A stretch of DNA of 64,000 nt from Streblospio benedicti (GCA_019095985.1 CM032661.1:34794808-34858807); one strand, 5' to 3'. Shown: positions 22,433-35,753, counted from the first letter of the stretch. Notes: generated by a model from the letters alone, not told the origin. Made by a program: numbers and translations.

Positions 22433-22612
22433 TATACAGAGGGAAACTTCTATTAAGACCAACCAGTGGGTTGTCTTCAAGTGGTCTCAATGAAAATGGG
22501 GTCTCTATATACATATATTGAGGTTAGCTATGGTCTATTAAAACTGCATGGGACCACAAGAAACTATGTTATAATGCAGGTGGTCTGTTTATAGAGGTGG
22601 TCTTGTAAAAGC
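22433..22612. mobile_element. MITE family B copy, diverged
   Basis: It begins TATACAGAGGGAAACTTCTA, then TTAAGACCAACC. The interior has GTGGTCTC and GGGGTCTCTATA motifs and it ends GAGGTGGTCTTG. It is clearly the same family as 18164-18330 but older. Confidence 0.6.
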
Positions 22613-22839
22613 CAAAATATATGCAGTCTAATTAATGCTTCTCCAGTCTCACACCCATGGCTTTAACACTGATGTACGTATAGAGTATGCCTGTTTTAAC
22701 TCTTTCAAATCGGCTGTTGACATGCATAAGCTTCGGAAACTAAAATAATTCCTCATGGTTTCGATATTGTAGATTGCATTAATAAACATTGTGTGAATAT
22801 GTCCGTATGTACGGGTTACCCTGTATCCCAAATACCCGA

Positions 22840-22890
22840 GAATCAAACTGGCAACCTCTTGGTCATGGATCACTAACCTGGATCCACAGT
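22840..22890 (-). mobile_element. tRNA-like SINE fragment
   Basis: The minus strand reads TGACCAAGAGGTTGCCAGTT then TGATTCTC, a B-box-like and anticodon-arm-like arrangement similar to the SINE at the right end of the window. Short and diverged. Confidence 0.35.
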
Positions 22891-25039
22891 AGCAGTCGAC
22901 ACCTGGACGTTGACCTAATCATTGGAAAGATTAGTTGGCTCCTAATCTCTCCTCAAAGCAATTATCTGCTACTGAAACCCCTGTTATCGATTTTAACCTG
23001 GATTCGTGACCAATATCTCAGGTTCCGGGAGTTCTGTGAAACCACCTCAGCATGCAGATGTTCTATTGTAACCTTGACAGCAACTAAGAGTGTCAATTAT
23101 ACGATCTCTGCTTATCACTAGTCTTGTGGTTTCATCATCATGTAACATAATCATTCATTTGGTGAATTTTACAGGCTGCTAGAAAGAAAGAAAAAAAACA
23201 ATAGATTACTAAGAACATTAAAATGAACACCGTGCATCAATTCAAAGTTGTGACGTCATAACCATTTCATGAATACGGTGACATTTTTGCGAGTTAATAC
23301 GACTGAAAAATGACCTCTTAAGACGGATGTTCACTTTTCAAAGTTCGGTTTTATATACAGTGGTAACATAAAGTAGGAAGGTAACACAAAAGTCTGTAAA
23401 AAAACTTATGGCCCCTGTGCACGCGTGTTTCTGCATTCGCGTGTCCTACAGTACACTCTGTGTAACAGTTCAAAACAGCTATTAGCACAAACGGATGTGA
23501 GATGTCCAACATGCGAACTTTCTCACTCTGCAGTATTCTATCAAACAGCAAGACTATTGTATAATATCACACACACCTAACGGAACTATCACTATGGTCG
23601 TCTGTGTAGTGGAAAGAAATGTTTAATTCTGTCAATTGAGAACAGGAAAGCTGCTGTTAAACACAGAAAGTGGCCAACTGTCAGTTCAGTTTTACGCGTA
23701 TCTTGCGTTTTTGCCACGTGACATAAATGCAGACTGTCAGGTGGTAGCACATTTTCACATGGTGAAAATCCTCTTTTAAAGCTATTTGTTTAAGTAGTTC
23801 AACTATTAACAACGGAGTTGCATCGCATATATATGGGGATTTTTGCAATTTTGCTGGTCTTCTTTGTTCATTAATATGTTTATGCTGCAATAGCGTCATA
23901 ATCAGATCTCAGATTTTAAATAAATCTTTTTATGTGGCATTATCCATTTATTATCACCAATTATGCATTTATTTCATTGTGCTGCATTCATTGATTCACT
24001 AATCATTGGAACTCCTAATGTCTTTTTGACCGCAAACTTTAAACACTTACGGTGATGTGAAATAATTACGTCTGTCAAACATGTTAAAAAAGACTCATAA
24101 AAAGAAATGGCCTTAAATTGTGGCTAGGATTTCTAGTGAAGTGATTTTCCATTATATTCTTAATAACTTTACTGACAAAATGTAACAAAAATATATTAGA
24201 AAATAGACAAACTTATTTGTATCTGTCATACATTTGTAAGTACAACCGGTTCATAGACTACCCAATTTAAGTAGGCTATATTATGACGTGCAACCCTTCT
24301 CCAATGAACTTCACTTTTAAAAAAAGAGAGAATGATAATTGCACATTTGTTTTCAAATTTTATACCTTGCGTGTAAGAGTTAGTTTTTGGAAGGACAACT
24401 TTACTGGATGATTATATCCTACGTAACTGTTGATCATAATCGTTCTGCACAATTTCATTCAAAGAATATGCCTATTTTCCAATTGGAAAAAAAAGTTATG
24501 TACTTATGTTAAGTTATAAGTTTGTTTTATTAGTATTAAGTTGTGTAACCGTTGTAATGTGCAATTAGTTTAGTTTTTGCTGAATATGAAATGTATAACA
24601 GACTACAATCACTTGAACTATTTTTGGTTAAAACCGGACGCATAGTGGTGCAAACCTAATTAAGCGAAACATTGTGAAGAAAAAGGCAAATTGCACCCGA
24701 ATCTTTAGAACAATGCTCTAAATAAAGCAAGTTTTCTCAGGAAAGAGGCAACGCAACACATCCTAACGATATATTGACCAGGACATTGATAATTGCGCTG
24801 AAGTTTAAGTGAACAAAAATAAAAAATAAAATACAGAGTCAACATGACATTGAAGGCAGCTAACTTTACGCGAAAAGCCAACTATATATAGTCATATTTA
24901 ACTTGCATGGGCGGAAAACGCAATGGCGAGAACTATATATCTAAGGGCTATTAGCAGAATAGTTCAAAATATTAAAATACAACCCACATAAATCATATTT
25001 TAACCTATGCGCCATGCAACATGATACAGAAAAAACACC

Positions 25040-25240
25040 TGTCATTTGAATGCGACGATAAAGGGAGAAACATGCGCATACGCATGCGCCATGGAGCCAA
25101 CAGCTGACAAGTGTCATGTCCGGCTGTGAGCTAAGTGGTCGCCGCCGTGATAAGATGATAAGAGCTTATCTTGACCTGTGGTCAAGGGTAAGCGTGCACC
25201 CATCATTGCACGACCAGCGGCTAGACACCTGTGATAGGGG
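25040..25240. promoter_or_regulatory. Candidate enhancer or promoter with clustered GATA, E-box and RUNX motifs
   Basis: Within about 200 bases lie a near-NRF1 site (CGCATGCGCC), CAGCTG (25101-25106), GATAAG twice and CTTATC once (25149-25170), TGTGGT (25177-25182) and CACCTG followed by GATA (25226-25236). The block is richer in G and C than its surroundings. Motif density is the only evidence. Confidence 0.35.
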
Positions 25241-25399
25241 AAGAGTGGGGACGGGGTTTGTTGTTTAAGCAAGTGTTCCCAGCATTGTTTAAATTGGCTT
25301 CTGAGAAAGTAGAGTTTCATTGTTCACAGTATGTGAGTCATATGCACTAAATACATATAGAAGTTGAGAACGAAGCTGAACCACACGTTGAAGACAAGT

Positions 25400-25462
25400 G
25401 TGTTAGTGTGTTTGGTTGTGTGTGTGCGTGCGCGTGCGCGCGTGCGTGCGTGCGTGCATGTG
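25400..25462. repeat. GT/GC alternating tract (Z-DNA type)
   Basis: Nearly uninterrupted alternating purine-pyrimidine sequence (GTGTGTGCGTGCGCGTGCGC and similar) runs for about 55 bases. Confidence 0.75.
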
Positions 25463-26407
25463 TATAGAGTAAAATTGTCAGTATAGATCATATTATTACA
25501 GCGTTTTTTTCTTAAATTATATGTCTCACGAGCCTTTTATACGTTGCGTACTACATGTACATACCATTTTGACTAACTGGAATCTCAAATTTAAAGGTTT
25601 ACGTTCATGGACATTGGAAATACGGTGCATTTGGCATACAATGTACATGTGTACATGCATACATGTGTACAACTAAAGACTAAGTCAACACTGTTGGTAG
25701 TAAGAAACACAGCGTGTAATTTTGACTTGTCAAAAAATTTCATTGCATTGAAAAACGGTATTCTGTTTATTACAAATAAATTGTAATATAGTGAAACCGT
25801 GTTTATTAACACACATTGTAATATCGTGAAGTCATTTTTTCTGCAGTAGGAATGGGATCTTTAAAGTGGCCATCTACAAGTTCAGTTTTTCGCTTATTAC
25901 CTAATTATTCTCGGCTGAAAAGAGTTGAAACGAATGCGACAAAATCCCGGTGAGAGTTAAATGTGTTTGTCGGTTTTATACATACAGCCCCTGGCTATAG
26001 CATTTTCCGGGAAAGAATTAAAACTTTCTTGTTCTCTCATTAAGCATAGTACTTAAATAAGTCTTGGGCTTAACTTTTTATTAGCAATTTTCAGATTAAC
26101 ACCCACCTAGACACACTAAACATATACATGCATGTCAGCCACTTTAAAACAATGTCCTTGGTCTTGTTCTCTGCATGTAGAGGGCATTGCCACTGAAACT
26201 TTAGACTCTAGAGAGAAAAGTCCCATTTAGAAAACATATGTCTAGAACATGCATAAACATGGCTTTGTTTTCCATCGATCTAAAGCCTGATATGTTGTCA
26301 CTATGGATATAGTCACACGTCCGTTCTGATACATGCATCTACATTTGCAGGTGGGTTCTAGCAGACTTTTCATAAGTGGCTGACACTATCTTTGGTAGTC
26401 ATGTTAC

Positions 26408-26560
26408 TACAGTAGAACCTTTCTAGTAAGGCTGCTCATAAGACTTGCCTCAAATGATCTAAATGGAAACGGAGTCTCTTTAAGTAGCTTTATAATGATC
26501 TCATCGTGAAGGCTTGGGACCACTAGCAATTTCTTATTATATATAGAGATGGTGTATATT
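26408..26560. mobile_element. MITE family B copy, right end degraded
   Basis: It starts TACAGTAGAACCTTTCTAGT and continues with GGTCTC-type degenerate motifs. The right end is not clear. Confidence 0.5.
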
Positions 26561-27019
26561 TTAAGTTGATCGTAATTGCATCAATATTTACTCTTTCTGT
26601 GCAGTCTCGCATTACATCAGCTTTAAAATCAATCAAGTCTCGCCCTAAATTACCATCATACTGCTATTAGTTATGTTTAAAATGCAGTCTCACATCAATG
26701 CATAGTTGGCATGGTTTAAGACCAACACCTCACAACCAAGAGAACACCGCTAGTAAATCAGTCAAATACACAGTCCTCTTGTTAAATCATACTTGGCAGC
26801 TTAAACACTGGTTCACAACATGTTAAAATAATTAATGATGATTTGCTAGGTGCGTGAAAGTCGCTCTTTGAAGGCTCTCATTTCCTAATTGGATTTATTG
26901 TAGGAAGACTTGCCTACATCTATATGATCTATTCCACTTTTGTTAACTGACATATGATGTTATACATGCGTAAATTTATACACAATTAGCATAATATTTA
27001 ATCCGTAAACATACACCAT

Positions 27020-27490
27020 CAACTCGGGGGGGGGGGGTGTCTTACTATATGTCGGGTAGTACGAGTGTGCCATTTTTATGGGTCACCTTTTTAGATATCT
27101 CGGGTATAGTGATGGGTCTAAATTTTGTGATTTTAGTATAGCTATGAGTCTAAATTTTGTGATTTTGGTACAGTTGTGGGTTTGAAATTAAATGTATAGA
27201 TAATGTTAGTGTAAGGTTAATTTTGTTTGATACTGATATAATTCTTTTGAATATTTTGTTGATAAAATGTTAAAAGTATGTAGTTTCTTTATTTAATAGG
27301 TATAGACATTGGTCCCTTTTTCATCGTCAATGTATATACATGGATCGCTTTTTCATCGTCAATGTATAGACATGGATCACTTTTTCATCGTCAATGTATA
27401 GAGATTGGTCACTTTTTATGCCAAATTAGTATATCGATGGGTAACGTTACAACGTTCGAAATGGCACATCCGTACCCATTTTTGAGGAGA
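27020..27490. repeat. Degenerate tandem-repeat element with about 32-base units
   Basis: At least three units at 27304-27418 share TTTTTCATCGTCAATGTATA. Looser units at 27110-27190 share GTCTAAATTTTGTGATTTT. The block starts with a long G-run and GTGTGCCATTTTTATGGGTC. It ends with an inverted relative (AATGGCACATCCGTACCCAT), so the whole may be one mobile element with a tandem interior. Confidence 0.6.
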
Positions 27491-28721
27491 GACATACTCA
27501 TTTATTCTTGTAATGTAGCTTTAAATTGTGCGTGGGCTACTTCACTTATATTCTAAGATAGATCTTCTCTCAACACACCAGCCACAGGCCATCATTTTAA
27601 AGTATTTATGCGAGTGTGTCCAGATTGCTATAGTATCTTGACCGTTGTACAAATGATGACCACAGTCCAGTACATCTGTATAACTGATAAATTTGTGATA
27701 TGTACACATTGAATCAAAATACTGATCAAATACTGAAATAACCACATGTATTCAACCATGTACCTGTCCATTAAATCTCATTCATATCAGAACGCATTGT
27801 ACAACCTCAGATTCGATAACATCTTCTCTACAGCCACCTTCCACACCATTAGAAAAGAAGGAAAAAAATAATCACCCACTAAAAAAACAAGAACACATTA
27901 TGGTTCTGAGAACCGTCCCTGGGCTTCTGTTCTGGGAACGAGGCTGTGCGAGCTACCGCCAGACGACAGCCGTATCTCTCCTTACACAATATCGTGTTTG
28001 TGATCTAAGAAGGGGCCTGCACAATTTGGGGTAAAGTTTCTGACACTTGTAGATTTGCAAATCTTCCGGCTAGCTGGCGATAATCTGAGCATGTAGCACT
28101 TGAAGGTCGGCCAGAGGTTGTTAGCAACGCCCCGGTTCTCACGTGGACAGGAATAATAGGGTCGGGCCGGGTGTCTTTTTCCATGGAATGTTATCACAAG
28201 TGCAATACCTTTCATGTTTTTCGAGCGTTGAGACTCGAACTAGGCCATTATAGCGTTGTATTTGTGCTTCACAAGCACTTTGGTTACGAGTACATTATGT
28301 ATTTATATGATTATCTATGCTCTCTTTTTTTTTGCACGTTTGTTACGAGGACATTATGTTTGGATTTACTTACCATAGGAATGTTTTAGATTGCTAGCAT
28401 TCATTTACCACTCTATCCTAAAAACCAAACCTCCCTTAGCACATACCATCAAAGCAATACATTATGTAATTTACTAAAAGTAACAATGCTGATCATACCA
28501 TATTGTATTTAGGTGTTATATTACTAAAATGTGATGTGATCACCAACACCTAAATCATTCACTCAGTTTAGCTGAAACCTATATAAGTAAAAGCCACTTA
28601 GAAATAGGTGCAATAATCATCACACAAAATGCATCAAATACATAGCCAACACACCCAATCACTACATGTATACACCACAACGCGCACAGCCTTGTCAGTC
28701 AGGATTTCCCCGTATAATCAG

Positions 28722-28734
28722 AGGTCAGAGGTCA
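28722..28734 (+). promoter_or_regulatory. DR1 nuclear-receptor element
   Basis: AGGTCA-G-AGGTCA is a perfect direct repeat with one-base spacing, the binding type for RXR heterodimers, HNF4 and COUP-TF. It sits in a GC-richer patch (28.68-28.92 kb). Confidence 0.35.
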
Positions 28735-28939
28735 TACACACGAACAAACATCAAAGCGGCATAGCCACGGGACATTACGTTGACGAGAGCGTCGCCTACC
28801 GCACGTTCTCAACACTACAGAGACCACAGGTCATTTCGTCGCTCGGGAGTTACGCCTACCTCCGCTCTTGTGGTAATTTTTTGCCGGCTATTTGGATTAG
28901 TATCGCTCCACTAAGCCGTTGTGGTTAACACATACTAAT

Positions 28940-29045
28940 CACTGGCAGATCCAGTTTTTTTTTTTAGAAAGAAGAGGAGTGGGGTGCTTACGAACGTGCC
29001 AAACGCCTTTGAAAACAATTTTGGCAGGGGGAGAGTGCACCACTC
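28940..29045. mobile_element. MITE family A copy, partial
   Basis: It starts CACTGGCAGATCCAG followed by a T-run, then GGTGCTTACGAACGTGCC. The right terminal repeat is not recognisable. A second, more degraded relative follows at about 29139-29345. Confidence 0.5.
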
Positions 29046-29059
29046 CTAATAGAATATCA

Positions 29060-32000
29060 GATATCTTCAGATTGCTAGCCATGGACACAATGATGTAGCT
29101 TTAGGAGTTCTGATATCTACTGACGTGTCCAGATCCATTGGAGGATTCAATAATGTTTGTTTGCTTGCTTGCTTTTGGAAAGGGAGGATTAATGTTTATC
29201 GCATGTTTTTTATACGTGCGATTAATAGCAAAATGCTATAAAAAGACATGAAAGGGAGCCCCCACGAAATTGAACTATGTTGGTGTAAAAAGGTTGTGTG
29301 GGTGTGCTAAGGCCTGCGACCCCACCACCACCCCACTCACAACCCATCTGCCTGTAGCTCTACATGTTTAAAAAAACAGTTGTGTGCGCATAGCCGATAG
29401 ATTAAATGAGATCCTTAATTATATAAGCTAAAACGAAAGTGTCGAAGATGGACAACGCAGGTACCAATACATCTATAGTAGCTACATTTTGCCCAGTTTC
29501 TGATTTCTGTTTCTACTCTCTTTTTTCGCTTTCTTTCAGTTTCTGATGAACGCATTAAAACGGGACGGGTATTCCTATTACATGTGACCAAGTGACCAAC
29601 GGGAGCTATTGTTTAAATGCACGTAGATAGCTTTGGCACCAGCCCCCCACCCCCATACACACACCCCTACACCCCCACCCACCCACCCCCCTAAAAATTA
29701 CATCCTTGATGTTGTTTGGCTACCACTGCACACTTACTAGCGGACGGATTTCCTCAGACCCCCTCCTCTATTCCGAAAACCTGGATGTGCTCTTCTAGTG
29801 CAAAAGATGCTGGCAAGTTCTAGCAAAATCAACGTATGTTTTTGTGAACTTGAAATACGCTAGTGGGCACTCATCGTCGGTATCCGGGAATCTCTTTAGC
29901 AATGTACAGTACGCGTACATTTTTTTGATGAGATCGAATTATATGATAGTGGCAGATGATGACACCCTGGATTGTATTTTCAGCATAACCGATCCATTTA
30001 CGCTTACGGTTATCATTTAAATATGCTCCCTCACATCCAATCATATATATCGAGCCTGTCAGTGAAATCTGTAGGAAGAGCAATATCGTAGTCTATAGTT
30101 TTATGTTGTTGTTTTTCTCATGGGAGAGGTGTGTAGGCATATAGGCATATCTTGTGGAGCGCATGGGGCGAACCCTTCCCCTCACCATTTTCCACCAAAA
30201 TATTTTTTTTTTCATTTTCACGTTCAGCTTGTTGTTTTTTGTTTTTTGATTTGCATGTTGCTATTGATCACGCATACAAAACCAACGAGATCCCTTTTAA
30301 GTGTGCTCTAGCCCCCTTCTCCAAATAACAAAAATAAAAACAAGTCAAAACACTAATTATAAAAACATACCCACACAAAAAAAGAAAAAAAGAAAAGAAA
30401 ACTAAATCTGACATCAGAATCTTACCTCCATAATCCCTCAGCTCCACCCTTGCCCCCACAACTCATTGTACGTATGTAGTTTAGTTTTCCTAGGAGAAAC
30501 AAGTGGTGTTAACTTGCATTTTGAGACAGGTGCATTTCAGTGGATGCAGCCCGGCTGTGCATGTGATCAGTGCACTACATAGACAGCAAGACGCTATCCC
30601 ACGTGGCAACTGTTCACCCATTGTAACTCTGCCGTACTAAACCAGAGACGACATTTACAGACAGGAGAAATACAGTGTTAACTCAGGCCGGAAGAACTAC
30701 TAGGCACCAGCAAATGTTGATACTTATGCATTCTATAATAAAATGTTGTACAGTATGTTGTCTCCTTTTTCCCCTAAGATAACAGCTGGAAAAGCAGGTG
30801 CATGATGCTTATATAGATTGGACATCTTTGTTAGAATGGTGGTCATCAGTACTAAGAGTGTTGTCAATGTTGATCAGCTGAGCGAAGGTGTCAACATCTT
30901 TTCCAGAATTCGTCATTAACATTCAAAACACAACTTACTAAATTGTATTTGTAAAACACTGACGAATGGGCCCTTTTGATAATTGTTGTAAAATTAAACA
31001 GCAAAGAGTTGTAGGTCTAATCAAAACCACGCATCACATATAGTGGTTACAAAACTTAACCTAATATACCAATTAGTATTGTGCCATGTTCATCAAACGC
31101 AAGCACAACACATATACATTGTACCTAAAAACCAGAACGCACACGTTGACAGTTCAAGTGACATTGGCCATGTGCGCGCGCACACTCTCTGGACCCGTCT
31201 GGATCACCATGGATCTAGTATGAGTCATCAGGCCATCTGGATCTGCCGTCGCCACCACTGCTGCCGGCAGCACATACAATCAGTGCATACGCAGTGTGGG
31301 GAAAACATCACCTCTACTGCTTTTTTTCACTTAGTCTTTCAAATTGTTTGAAGCTTTTTTATATTTTTGTTTTACTTTTGCATGTGTATGAAGTCAATGT
31401 ATGGAAATGTTCAAACTACACTGGAATATGGAAGTATTAGCTCGTACAAATAGATATTGCATCATCGCTGAAGTTTTACAGATAAAACAAGATAAGCATG
31501 AAAATGCACTGCAACTCATTTTTCTATATATTTGAGAGGAATATACTATATACATTGATGCAACTGTAAAAAACTATAAAAAAAAACATGCATCACCCAT
31601 TTTCAAAATTCACATGACATACAAAAACCACGAAGACTTGTAATTAAAGTTGTGAAGAAAGTAATTAATCATTGGGAAATAAGATATTGCAATAATTCAC
31701 TTTCTGCACTAAGAAAGCAATTTGCAGCCTCATCAAAGACTAAAGTGCAGCTTATGTTCTGTATATTAACGATGAGATATTTCATAATGAAAAAAAATAA
31801 AACAGTTTTCAACTCACCAGAAAAAAGGGTTAGTTAATCCAGCCACTTTTCAACTTTACGGTATTTCCGACGTAGCCATTTTCGTTGAATTTCTAACTGT
31901 TCAAGTTGATTTATTCGAATACCGGCATAATATGTTCTCTTAACCTGAACATAAACTATGACCAAAGTATTATTCATGGAAGCCCTTGCCATCAAGTTAA

Positions 32001-32640
32001 CGTTAGCACAGCAGACAACCTACTGTTATCAAAACATCCCTCTTCCTTCGTTTTATGTTTCCAGTGGGTTTCATTACGCGCATGGTGAAAGTATCAAATG
32101 TCTGTAGCCATAATGATGTTAAAAGCACAGTGAATTTTACCCGGTGTAGTTTATGCATATATTAACCGTTTAGCCAATGTGACGGCAGTTGTAAGTTTTG
32201 TGTTAGAAAATTGACATCACTGAACTAAACTTATGAATGAACGCCGCTGCAGACGTAAATTATTACGGAAGTGGTCCAAGTACAGCGTAGAATGTTCGAT
32301 ATACATGTATCTGTCTTCAGATCTTTGTAAATAAGATGTCAAATGTTATACCAAACACTATACACAAATAATCAACACGATTAAGAGCTGCATCGTATTT
32401 ACATATCATTACTTAATCTGCAATTTCTTAAAATTCAACTACATTTGTAATTATACACATAAAGCAAAGATATATAATCTTTTTTTCCCAAATGATATTA
32501 GTTTGGTACATTTATTACTTTCACATATACATCAGATCAGTTTTATATATACTGGTAATTTATAGTTCTAACCATGATTTGCCTTTAACAGGGTGTGTGC
32601 ATCAAGTAGTAATTGTAGCTTCCACTAAAACATAGTCAGT
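29060..32640. other. Non-coding stretch
   Basis: No gene is supported. Degraded MITE family A pieces lie at 29139-29345 and 30145-30315. A GC-richer patch at 31.15-31.31 kb is open in more than one frame without splice signals. Confidence 0.45.
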
Positions 32641-32642
32641 GG

Positions 32643-32700
32643 TGAGTCATCCATCCATGGCCAGAGCGTGGGCGTTGTGTCTGTAGTGGGGATGTATATA
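32643..32700 (+). promoter_or_regulatory. AP-1, EGR and TATA motifs in promoter order
   Basis: TGAGTCA (32643-32649), GCGTGGGCG (32666-32674) and TATATA (32695-32700) are exact consensus matches in 58 bases. Downstream, AGGTCA appears twice within 32740-32765. No coding exon is visible nearby, so this may be an enhancer or the promoter of an unseen transcript. Confidence 0.35.
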
Positions 32701-33958
32701 GGTAAATTTAGGCGCAAATTCTTAATTCCTTAAACCTTACACCAGGTCACTGGCATAAGGTCACTCTAGCCTATTACGCATGTGTGGTACTGCTTTACAT
32801 TTGTCTGCGATATATCATTCAACTCTCGAATCTCTTACCTTTTTTCTAATCCCAGCGGTAAAGCATACTTATAATTGTTCACCCATGCACCCCCTACATA
32901 ATATCACCTCCATCCCATTGACGTCACAAACAGAATGCATCTTGTCCCCGATGCGGGAAGAGTCGTCTGTCGTAGTCATCATCACCGCAGTGTTTTTTAT
33001 AAATCAAGTATGTTTACCATCTAACAAAAAAGAGTTTTGAAGAGTTAAAAAGTCACTTCTTATAGCCATCAGTTTCGGCTGGCCTGGAGAATTTGGAGAC
33101 GGGAGCTTGAAATGTCTATCAAAGACAGTTTGTGCAAAAGTTAATCAGGGTTTGTTGTTTCTGTCTCCTTTCACTCATCAATGCAGCTTATAACGTTTTA
33201 AGGCTATTGTGATGACAGTGATTTTTGCATGGGATTCAAAAATAAACCAGGTATAATTATGTTTGGCCAAAGTGCACTTGGCTCTTAGATTGATTAATGT
33301 TTTTCATGTCACATGCTTAGAATGCTATAATATTTCTGTGTTCGTAAAGTGACAGAGAGAAATTATGCTGAGAGAGACAGTATGCTAATGTAATTATGAA
33401 ATTCAAACATGTAATTAAATGTCTAACACTTTGCAGTAGAGCAAAATTAAAGAAAAAGGAAAGAACTAACAAAAAAGAACAAGGTAAAAGATTCATGCCA
33501 AATGACAAATGTAAAAACATACCTAGACATAGAGGCAGTTACTCACGCAATCACCGTAACAATGAACCACTGTCATAGAAACAACCATTTGCACGCACAA
33601 AACACGCACACGTGCTAAAAGATCAGGACATACACCACAGTGTCATCGCCCGTACCAATTTTATGTGTTGTGTACCGTTATTTGTGTGAGTAAGGTCAAA
33701 GGTGAAGGATCAGCCAGTAGATCCATGTAAAGTTAAGGTCATGCCAGTGTAGAATTCACAGTGACTCACAGTGTTTGCCTTTATTCCATTGAAATTTGAT
33801 ATGCATTTTTGTTTTGCAAAAAGATCCTACGTGTATTTATCATGTTATATGTACACACGCCGGGCCACACGCGTTACAACAAGTGTACTCGATCAACAGA
33901 ATTCATCACTTTTTTGCAGAAAATGTGTGCCTTTATGACAAATACGTTTAAAGTCACA

Positions 33959-34118
33959 TATGCAGATCAACCCCCCCTCGCCCCCCAATTTTTTCCCATC
34001 AAAATATCTTTATCACAGGGGTCTTGACATGCTAGCTCGTTATCGATCGTGCGTACAAAACGCATGAGATCCCTATTTAGGTGGGGCCACCGGCCTTTCT
34101 GAAAACATGGATCTGCCA
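33959..34118. mobile_element. MITE family A copy, opposite orientation
   Basis: It starts TATGCAGATCAACCCCCC and ends ACATGGATCTGCCAGAG, with the interior motifs TGACATGCTAGC, CGATCGTGCGTACAAAA and CATGAGATCCCTA characteristic of the family. Confidence 0.65.
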
Positions 34119-34515
34119 GAGAGTTTTATGAGCATCGTGTCTTTATGTGTGCCCGGTCTTGCATCAAATTGTGACTTGAATAATGTAATTTTGGAAGCAT
34201 TTTGTGCTTGTATACTATACATCAACTTTCACTGTGTGCTGCCCAGAGAGTTTAGAAAGAAGGAAAATATGTCCCAGAAAACTAGTGAATTTGCACCTAC
34301 ATGTACATGTATGTAGTTATCTAAACTCAGTGGACTTTCCATTAATTAATCACACCAGATGAAAACACATATATTCTTTTCTATCTCCCTGGGAAGAAAA
34401 CTTTGTTGGATAGACCCAGCAAATATCATTCGTGTACAGCAGGTACAAAGGATTTGCTCGACACCCATCAAAAGTCCAATTCACTATATGCTAGGCCGAA
34501 CAGGAATTGCACACG

Positions 34516-34697
34516 TACAGTAGAACCTCTCTATTACGACCACCTTTGGGACCAGTGTAAGATGATTTCATTGGAGAGATGGTCCCTATACAGAGGTTCA
34601 TTTGGGTTGCTTTATGAAGGTTTGAGACCTAGAACAATGGTCTTATCATAAAGTTGGTCTCATTATAGAGATGATCTTAATTGGAGGTTGTACTGTA
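34516..34697. mobile_element. MITE family B copy, nearly complete
   Basis: The 182-bp element starts TACAGTAGAACCTCTCTATT and ends AATTGGAGGTTGTACTGTA, bounded by TA. The interior motifs GGACCAGTGTAAGATGATTT, GATGGTCCCTATA and GGTCTCATTATAGAGATG match other copies. Confidence 0.8.
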
Positions 34698-35682
34698 CTT
34701 GTAAATACATCGTCCAATGAATTACCCTATATGAAAATGATAGTGATTTATGTTCAGCTGAAGCTCCAGTTCTCTAGTCTCTAGCGTTAGGATGCTCATT
34801 GATACGCTACCTAGCAGCTAGCGGTGTGAGGGTCTGGCTGATCTAGAATGCCACGTCTCGGGCCTGGTGACACAATGTCCCAGATATGGTGCCACCATGA
34901 CTCACCACATGTCATCTCTTGTCAGTTTTTTGCTGTTTATTTGTGTGGTTTCTAAGGTTACTATGTGTTCTGACGTCATATAAACAGTTGTGATGTCAAA
35001 ATGATTAAACGTAATCTTGGTGACTTGGTGACATTGCCATTTGAAGTAATTTCATGCAAATAAATAATCTTTTTTATGTTTGTTGGTAAAGTATATAAAC
35101 ACTATAGCATGATTTGCATACATATGAATTGGTGTGATGTAGATTTAATCTTGATTTGAAAACTGCAGACTTCTAATTATTGATGGACACATAGGTGTAT
35201 GATAAATGGCAGGTTGGTTGAATAAAGCTGTATTTTACCATTGCTCGCTATAATATCAGTGTACACTTTCCAGGATTATAGTCCTTTAGTCCTACGTCTC
35301 ACATATTTCAAGTTGACAAATTTTTCTGTATTTTTCTTCCTATTTTTCTTTCTCTTTTGTGTGTGTGTGTGGGGGGGGGGTAGATGGATCAAGAAATCCA
35401 GCATCACTCTTTTGAGTCTCAATTTCCACTTTTATGAAGACGGTTTTGACGTCTCCATGGATATTAGAGTAGTAGAGACTCAAACCATCTATGCATGTAA
35501 GACAATATACCCATGCATTTGCGCATGTGCATGCATACATTGTAGCCACAGACTCTACATAAAATACAAAGATAATTAACCCCATGCATACAAGTATACA
35601 GACAGCAGCAACTGTTTACTAACAGTGTCGATGATTCATTGTGGACACTGTTACTGACTATAGCCCAAATATAACCGTCAAC

Positions 35683-35753
35683 AAACCGCAGAGCGACCGT
35701 GGTTTGACAAGCGATGTTTTGATGATGCTCACTTCTGAAGAAGTAAAACATCG
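35683..35753. other. Two adjacent hairpins
   Basis: CAAACC and GGTTTG pair around a 13-base spacer. Just right of them CGATGTTTT (35712-35720) pairs perfectly with AAAACATCG (35745-35753), enclosing ACTTCT-GA-AGAAGT. The structure is unusual for this AT-rich background. It could be the structured tail of a degraded retroelement or an RNA fold. Confidence 0.45.

Larger units (their letters stand above)
21935..25040. other. Non-coding AT-rich stretch
   Basis: No gene was recognised. It holds a MITE family B copy (22433-22612), a tRNA-like SINE fragment (22840-22890), a perfect 16-bp palindrome (22116-22131) and a TGACGTCA site (23251-23258). Confidence 0.5.
25465..28690. other. Non-coding stretch with repeats
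   Basis: No gene was seen. It contains a degraded MITE family B copy (26408-26560) and a degenerate tandem-repeat element at 27020-27490. A GC-richer patch at 27.9-28.2 kb has no clear open frame. Confidence 0.45.

Noticed and set aside
31150-31320. GC-richer patch open in several frames
   Set aside because: No splice signals or family resemblance in any frame.
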